From the NCBI GenBank assembly GCA_014796635.1, contig JAAVIK010000002.1:106411-117767 (forward strand): a stretch of 11,357 nucleotides of DNA, given 5' to 3'. Positions 7,882 through 11,357 of the stretch are shown in pieces; position 1 is the stretch's first letter; each line of letters starts with the position of its first letter. Position numbers and translations under genes: made by a program. Origin of the DNA: Alistipes sp. (GTDB taxonomy: Bacteria; Bacteroidota; Bacteroidia; Bacteroidales; Rikenellaceae). The notes beneath the pieces were generated by a model. The model was given only the letters and a program-made list of their open reading frames with translations. It made no database searches and was not told the DNA's origin.

Positions 7882-7902
7882 CTTTTCACCTTTGACCTTT
7901 CA
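7882..7902 (-). repeat. Heptanucleotide repeat between rlmB and the DUF4153 gene
   Basis: On the plus strand three 7-base units run CTTTTCA, CCTTTGA, CCTTTCA; on the transcribed minus strand they read TGAAAGG, TCAAAGG, TGAAAAG. The array begins 6 bases after the rlmB stop codon and ends 6 bases before the alternative DUF4153 start at 7875. The unit sequence differs from the ATTGCGA-type arrays, but the period is the same. Confidence 0.5.
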
Positions 7903-7908
7903 CTCGGA

Positions 7909-8643
7909 TCATGATTCGATCCGCTGCCGAACGACCTCGAAGAGCATGACGGCGGCAGCAGCGGAGACGTTCAGCGACTCGATATGGCCGATGAGCGGAA
8001 TGGCCAGCTGCTCGTCGCACATCTTCAGCACCTCTTTGGAAATGCCCGTGTCCTCGGCCCCCATGACGAGGACCGTGGGTTTGCGCAGGTCGGCGTCGTA
8101 GAGTAGCCTGCGGCTCTTTTCCGTCGCGGCGACGACCTGGAAACCCTCGGCCTGCAGGGCCTTGAGGGTGTTGCGGACGGAGCCGACGCGGCAGACGGGA
8201 ATAGTCGTCAGTGCTCCGGCCGACGAACGGATGGCCTCGGCATTGACGGGTGCGGAGTTCTTGAGCGGCGTAATCAGACCGTGGGCCCCGGCGCACTCGG
8301 CCGAGCGGGCGATTGCCCCGAAGTTGCGGACGTCGGTGACGCCGTCGAAGAGGACGATGAGGGGCGTTTCGTCGTCGGGAACGCGCTCGAGGATATCGGC
8401 CAGACCGACGTACTCGATCGCGGCGATCTGCGCGACGACGCCTTGGTGGTTGCCGCGCGTGAGGCGGTTGAGCTTCTCAACGGGGACCTCTTGGAAGCGG
8501 AGCCGATGCCGCGCGCAGAGGTCTTTGAGCTCCTGCATCAACTGGCCGTCGGCCCCCTTGCGGATGTAGAGACGCTCGATTTGCTTGCCGGCCTCAATGG
8601 CCTCGGCGACGGGCCGGATGCCGAAAATAAGGTTGTTGTCCAT
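7909..8643 (-). CDS. rlmB: 23S rRNA (guanosine-2'-O)-methyltransferase RlmB (TrmH/SPOUT family)
   Basis: Methylates the 2'-OH of a guanosine in 23S rRNA (G2251 in E. coli, in the peptidyl-transferase P loop) using S-adenosylmethionine. The 244-residue protein has the N-terminal L30e-like substrate-binding domain (about 1-75: NLIFGIRPVAEAI, LNRLTRGNHQGVVA) and a SPOUT knotted domain with all three motifs: RNFGAIARSA (106-115, Asn107 and Arg113), VMGAEDTGIS (193-202, Glu197) and IPLIGHIESLNVSAAAAV (215-232, Asn225). Length and order fit RlmB; another TrmH-type rRNA or tRNA 2'-O-methyltransferase is the main alternative. The ATG at 8643 gives MDNNLIFGIRPV and has AAGGA about 8 bases upstream, unusual for this genome; an in-frame ATG at 8673 would add only MIQTKKKEYD. 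It lies downstream of the ABC-F gene across a repeat-rich 124-base spacer. Confidence 0.92.
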   Translation of the reverse strand: MDNNLIFGIRPVAEAIEAGKQIERLYIRKGADGQLMQELKDLCARHRLRFQEVPVEKLNRLTRGNHQGVVAQIAAIEYVGLADILERVPDDETPLIVLFDGVTDVRNFGAIARSAECAGAHGLITPLKNSAPVNAEAIRSSAGALTTIPVCRVGSVRNTLKALQAEGFQVVAATEKSRRLLYDADLRKPTVLVMGAEDTGISKEVLKMCDEQLAIPLIGHIESLNVSAAAAVMLFEVVRQRIES

Positions 8644-8673
8644 ATCGTATTCCTTTTTCTTTGTCTGAATCAT

Positions 8674-8755
8674 TCGCGAGCCCGGCCTGCGGAGCTGCGA
8701 GCAATTGCGAGCCTCCGCCGGGGGAAGCTGCGGCTCGCGCAACTCTGCGAGTTGC
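8674..8755. repeat. GC-rich cluster of inverted and repeated words between ABC-F gene and rlmB
   Basis: Several pairings can be read here: outer arms CGCGAGCC (8675-8682) and GGCTCGCG (8732-8739); inner arms GCGGAG (8689-8694) and CTCCGC (8713-8718) flanking the palindrome GCAATTGC (8701-8708); and a small hairpin GCAACTC-TGC-GAGTTGC (8739-8755). The word TGCGAG occurs at 8696, 8706 and 8746, and ATTGCGA at 8704-8710. There is no T run on the rlmB-proximal side, so it is not a standard intrinsic terminator. It may be a repetitive palindromic element, an attenuator or an RNA-processing site. Confidence 0.5.
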
Positions 8756-8767
8756 CACCTCCGAATA

Positions 8768-10708
8768 TTACTGCTCCTCAACGATTTCCAGTTCGTACGA
8801 CGCCTTCTCCCACTCGTGCATCTGATGATCGTAGCGGGCCTTGAGCGCGTTGTAGGCCTTGTAATCGGCCTCGTTATACTCGGTGGCAGCGGCGAAGCGG
8901 GCGTCGTAGTCGGCAATCTGCCGCTCGATGTCGGCCAACTCGGCCTCGATCGTCTCGACGGCCTTACGGAGCTTGCGCACCTGCTTCTCCTGCTCCTTTT
9001 TCTGCTCGTAGGAGAGCTTGCCGGAGGTGGCGGCGGGCTTCTCGGGGGCGCCCTTGACCTTTGCGGGGGCATCGCGCCGCTCGATCTCGTGCAGCGACTC
9101 GATCTTGCGCTTCTCGAGGAAGTAGTAGATGCCGCCCAGATACTCCCTGACGGCGCCGTCGCGGAACTCGTAGACCTTGTCGACCATGCCGTCAAGGAAC
9201 TCGCGGTCGTGGGAGACGACGACCACCGTGCCGTCGTACTTCATGATCGCGCTCTTGAGGATATCCTTGGAGCGCATGTCCATGTGGTTGGTGGGCTCGT
9301 CGAGGACCAGCAGGTTGCGGGGCTCAAGCATCATGCGGGCCATGGCCAGCCGCGCCCGCTCGCCGCCCGAAAGGACCTTGACCTTCTTGTCGATGTCCTC
9401 GCCGCGGAAAAGGAACGCCCCGAGGATGTCGCGCAGGCGCGTGCGGATGTCGCCCACGGCCACGCGGTCGAGGGTGTCGTAGACGGTGAACTCGCCGTCC
9501 ATGAGGTCGTCCTGGTTCTGGGCGTAGTAGCCGATGTTGACGTTGGCGCCGAGACGCACAGAACCCTCGGTGGGGGCGAGCTGCCCGACGAGCATGCGCG
9601 CGAGCGTGGTTTTGCCCTCGCCGTTGCGGCCTACCAGCGCGATGCGGTCGCCCTTTTCGATCGTGAAGTCGGCGCCGCTGAAGACGCGCTTCGTGCCGAA
9701 CGCCATGCCGACGTCGCGGATTTCGGCGACGATCTGACCCGAACGGGGCGCGGGCGGGAACTTGATGTTGAGCGCCGCCAAATCCTCCTCCTCGATCTCC
9801 AGTCGGTCGAGCTTCTCCAGCTGCTTGATGCGCGACTGCACCTGGTTGGACTTGGTGGGCTTGTAGCGGAACTTCTCGATGAACTCCTCGGTCTTCTCGA
9901 TCATGCGCTGCTGGTTCTCGTAGGCGGCCAGCTGCTGGGCCCGGCGCTCGGCGCGCAGGACGACGTATTTGGAGTAGGAAACCTTGTAGTCGGTGACCTT
10001 GCCCAAGGAGAGTTCGACGGTGCGGTTGGTGACGTTGTCGAGGAAAGCGCGGTCGTGGGAGATCAGGAGCACGGCGCCGCTGTAGTTGCGCAGGTACTCC
10101 TCGAGCCACTGGATCGACTCGATGTCGAGGTGGTTGGTCGGCTCATCCAACAGGAAGATCGAGGGACGCCGCAGAAGCAGCTTGGCCAGCTCGATGCGCA
10201 TGCGCCAGCCGCCCGAAAACTCGCTCGTGGCGCGGCCGAAGTCCTCGCGCCGGAAGCCGAGACCCAAAAGGGTCTTTTCGATGTCGGCGTCGCGCGTCTC
10301 GCCGCCGAGGATGTGGTAATGGTCCTGGGCATCGTTGAGCCGGTGGAGGAGCTGTTCGTAGTCGGCGCTCTCGTAGTCGGTGCGCTCGGCGATTTCGCGC
10401 GTGAGCCGCCCGATCTCGGCTTCGAGACGCAGCACCTCGTCGAACGCCTTGGCCGTCTCGTCGACGAGCGTGGTGGTGTCGGCGACGCGCATGGTCTGAG
10501 GCAGGTAGCCGATCGTGCACTCGCCGTTGACGGTGACGGCGCCCGACGTAGGCTGCTGCTCGCCCGTGATGATGCGCAGGAGCGTGGTTTTGCCGGCGCC
10601 GTTCTTGCCCACCAGACCGATGCGGTCCTTGGGGTTGATGAGAAACGAGATATTGTCGAAAAGGGTCCAGCCGCCGTAGCTGACGGTGAGGTTGTCCAGA
10701 GAGATCAT
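8768..10708 (-). CDS. ABC-F family ATP-binding protein (translation factor type)
   Basis: Soluble twin-ATPase ABC-F protein; characterised members bind the ribosomal E site and rescue or regulate stalled translation. There are no membrane segments. The 646 residues show domain 1 with Walker A GKNGAGKTT (34-42), signature FSGGW (164-168), Walker B LLDEPTNHLD (186-195) and switch His218; an interdomain linker of about 240-320 that is helical and charged (RRAQQLAAYENQQ, RYKPTKSNQVQSRIKQLEKLDR); domain 2 with Walker A GRNGEGKTT (360-368), signature LSGGE (446-450), Walker B VLDEPTNHMD (468-477) and switch His500; and a Lys/Glu-rich C-terminal coiled coil (about 565-646). All catalytic residues are present in both halves. 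The coiled coil resembles Uup-type proteins, but subfamily and any antibiotic-resistance role cannot be assigned. Its ATG overlaps the rpe stop (10705-10708). Confidence 0.92.
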   Translation of the reverse strand: MISLDNLTVSYGGWTLFDNISFLINPKDRIGLVGKNGAGKTTLLRIITGEQQPTSGAVTVNGECTIGYLPQTMRVADTTTLVDETAKAFDEVLRLEAEIGRLTREIAERTDYESADYEQLLHRLNDAQDHYHILGGETRDADIEKTLLGLGFRREDFGRATSEFSGGWRMRIELAKLLLRRPSIFLLDEPTNHLDIESIQWLEEYLRNYSGAVLLISHDRAFLDNVTNRTVELSLGKVTDYKVSYSKYVVLRAERRAQQLAAYENQQRMIEKTEEFIEKFRYKPTKSNQVQSRIKQLEKLDRLEIEEEDLAALNIKFPPAPRSGQIVAEIRDVGMAFGTKRVFSGADFTIEKGDRIALVGRNGEGKTTLARMLVGQLAPTEGSVRLGANVNIGYYAQNQDDLMDGEFTVYDTLDRVAVGDIRTRLRDILGAFLFRGEDIDKKVKVLSGGERARLAMARMMLEPRNLLVLDEPTNHMDMRSKDILKSAIMKYDGTVVVVSHDREFLDGMVDKVYEFRDGAVREYLGGIYYFLEKRKIESLHEIERRDAPAKVKGAPEKPAATSGKLSYEQKKEQEKQVRKLRKAVETIEAELADIERQIADYDARFAAATEYNEADYKAYNALKARYDHQMHEWEKASYELEIVEEQ

Positions 10709-11355
10709 GCGTGCAACAGATGGGAGATTTCTTGTTCGGGATCGGCGGCGCCGAAAACGCTGCTGCCGGCCACGAGGATGTCGGCCCCGGCGTCGTAGAG
10801 CGCCCGGGCATTGGCTGCGGAGATGCCGCCGTCGACCTCGATCAAGGTAGCGAGGCCCTGTTCGCGGATCATGGCCCGCAGCTCGGCGACTTTCTGCAGC
10901 GAAGCGGGCATGAACGACTGTCCGCCGAAGCCGGGTTCGACGCTCATGATCAGGACCATATCGACGAGCGGCAGGATGTCGCGCAGCACAGCGACGGGCG
11001 TAGCGGGCTTCAGGGAGATGCCGACGCGGGCGCCGGCGCGGCGGATGAGATCGATGCAGGCGGGGATATCCCGGGCGGCCTCGAAGTGGAACGTGACGAC
11101 GTCGGCCCCCGCCTCGACGAAACGCTCGACGTAGCGCTCGGGCTCGACGATCATCAGGTGGACGTCGAGACACTTGGCCGACGCCCGGCGGATGGCCTTC
11201 AGGACCGGGAACCCGAACGAGATGTTGGGGACAAACAGGCCGTCCATGACGTCGATATGGATCCATTCGGCGGCGCTGCGGTCGACCGTGCGGGTGTCGC
11301 GGTCGAGGTGGCCGAAGTCGGCCGAGAGCATCGAGGGGGCAACGATACGGGGCAT
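10705..11355 (-). CDS. rpe: Ribulose-phosphate 3-epimerase
   Basis: Interconverts ribulose 5-phosphate and xylulose 5-phosphate in the pentose phosphate pathway. The 216-residue TIM-barrel protein is complete: IVAPSMLSADF (4-14) with Ser8, metal/catalytic HIDVMDGLFVPN (33-44; His33, Asp35), DVHLMI (64-69; His66), MSVEPGFGGQSF (137-148) with the phosphate-side loop, and VDGGI (174-178; Asp175). Length matches the family (about 215-225). The start at 11355 gives the usual N-terminus and lies 2 bases from the window edge, so its promoter and upstream neighbour are not visible. It overlaps the ABC-F gene by ATGA and is the first visible gene of the minus-strand block, though nothing in its function explains the pairing. 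Confidence 0.95.
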   Translation of the reverse strand: MPRIVAPSMLSADFGHLDRDTRTVDRSAAEWIHIDVMDGLFVPNISFGFPVLKAIRRASAKCLDVHLMIVEPERYVERFVEAGADVVTFHFEAARDIPACIDLIRRAGARVGISLKPATPVAVLRDILPLVDMVLIMSVEPGFGGQSFMPASLQKVAELRAMIREQGLATLIEVDGGISAANARALYDAGADILVAGSSVFGAADPEQEISHLLHA

Positions 11356-11357
11356 AG

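Noticed and set aside
6544-7914. Plus-strand open frame of about 450 codons opposite the DUF4153 gene
   Set aside because: Low-complexity Asp/Glu/Gly/Arg protein with no motif; it is the antisense shadow of a membrane protein gene with a coherent hydrophobic pattern.
8705-10798. Plus-strand open frame of nearly 700 codons opposite the ABC-F gene
   Set aside because: Composition is repetitive Leu/Val/Asp/Gly/Ala as expected from the complement of a Glu/Arg/Ala-rich coding strand; the minus-strand frame has all ABC-F motifs.

Overview
This window looks like a chromosomal housekeeping segment from a GC-rich member of the Bacteroidales, most likely an Alistipes-like (Rikenellaceae) genome. The evidence is the Bacteroidetes-type -7 promoter word TAnnTTTG ahead of three genes, A-rich leaders without a clear Shine-Dalgarno sequence, a PepSY-like secreted protein and DUF4153 protein of kinds common in Bacteroidetes, and high-GC coding sequence set against AT-rich spacers. 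The genus is an inference; no rRNA gene is present.

Layout. The left edge holds the first 68 codons of tadA (tRNA adenosine deaminase) on the minus strand, divergent from the plus-strand block. That block carries aspS (aspartyl-tRNA synthetase), fabD (malonyl-CoA:ACP transacylase, closed by a strong intrinsic terminator at 3144-3181), a ROK-family regulator overlapping a GNAT acetyltransferase gene by four bases, and a small secreted protein with two PepSY-like repeats. A second hairpin at 5539-5571 ends this block. From about 5528 to the right edge everything is on the minus strand, transcribed right to left: rpe (ribulose-phosphate 3-epimerase), an ABC-F ATPase, rlmB (23S rRNA 2'-O-methyltransferase), a DUF4153 membrane protein and a YgjP-type zinc metallopeptidase. 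rpe/ABC-F and DUF4153/YgjP each overlap by an ATGA, and no internal promoter is visible, so this looks like one operon or two.

The genes share a broad theme of translation and basic metabolism: tRNA editing, tRNA charging, rRNA methylation and a ribosome-associated ABC-F factor, plus fatty acid synthesis and the pentose phosphate pathway. I see no phage, CRISPR, transposon, toxin-antitoxin or biosynthetic cluster, and no convincing new multi-gene system.

The most interesting signals are non-coding. Degenerate 7-bp-period repeats sit in the spacers before aspS and fabD, both abutting the promoter -7 box and both containing the word ATTGCGA. That word recurs in a GC-rich palindromic cluster between the ABC-F gene and rlmB. 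A different heptad array lies between rlmB and the DUF4153 gene. The terminator hairpin of the plus-strand block is encoded inside the last codons of the convergent YgjP gene. Three mRNA leaders share the word ACAAAAAC just ahead of the start codon.
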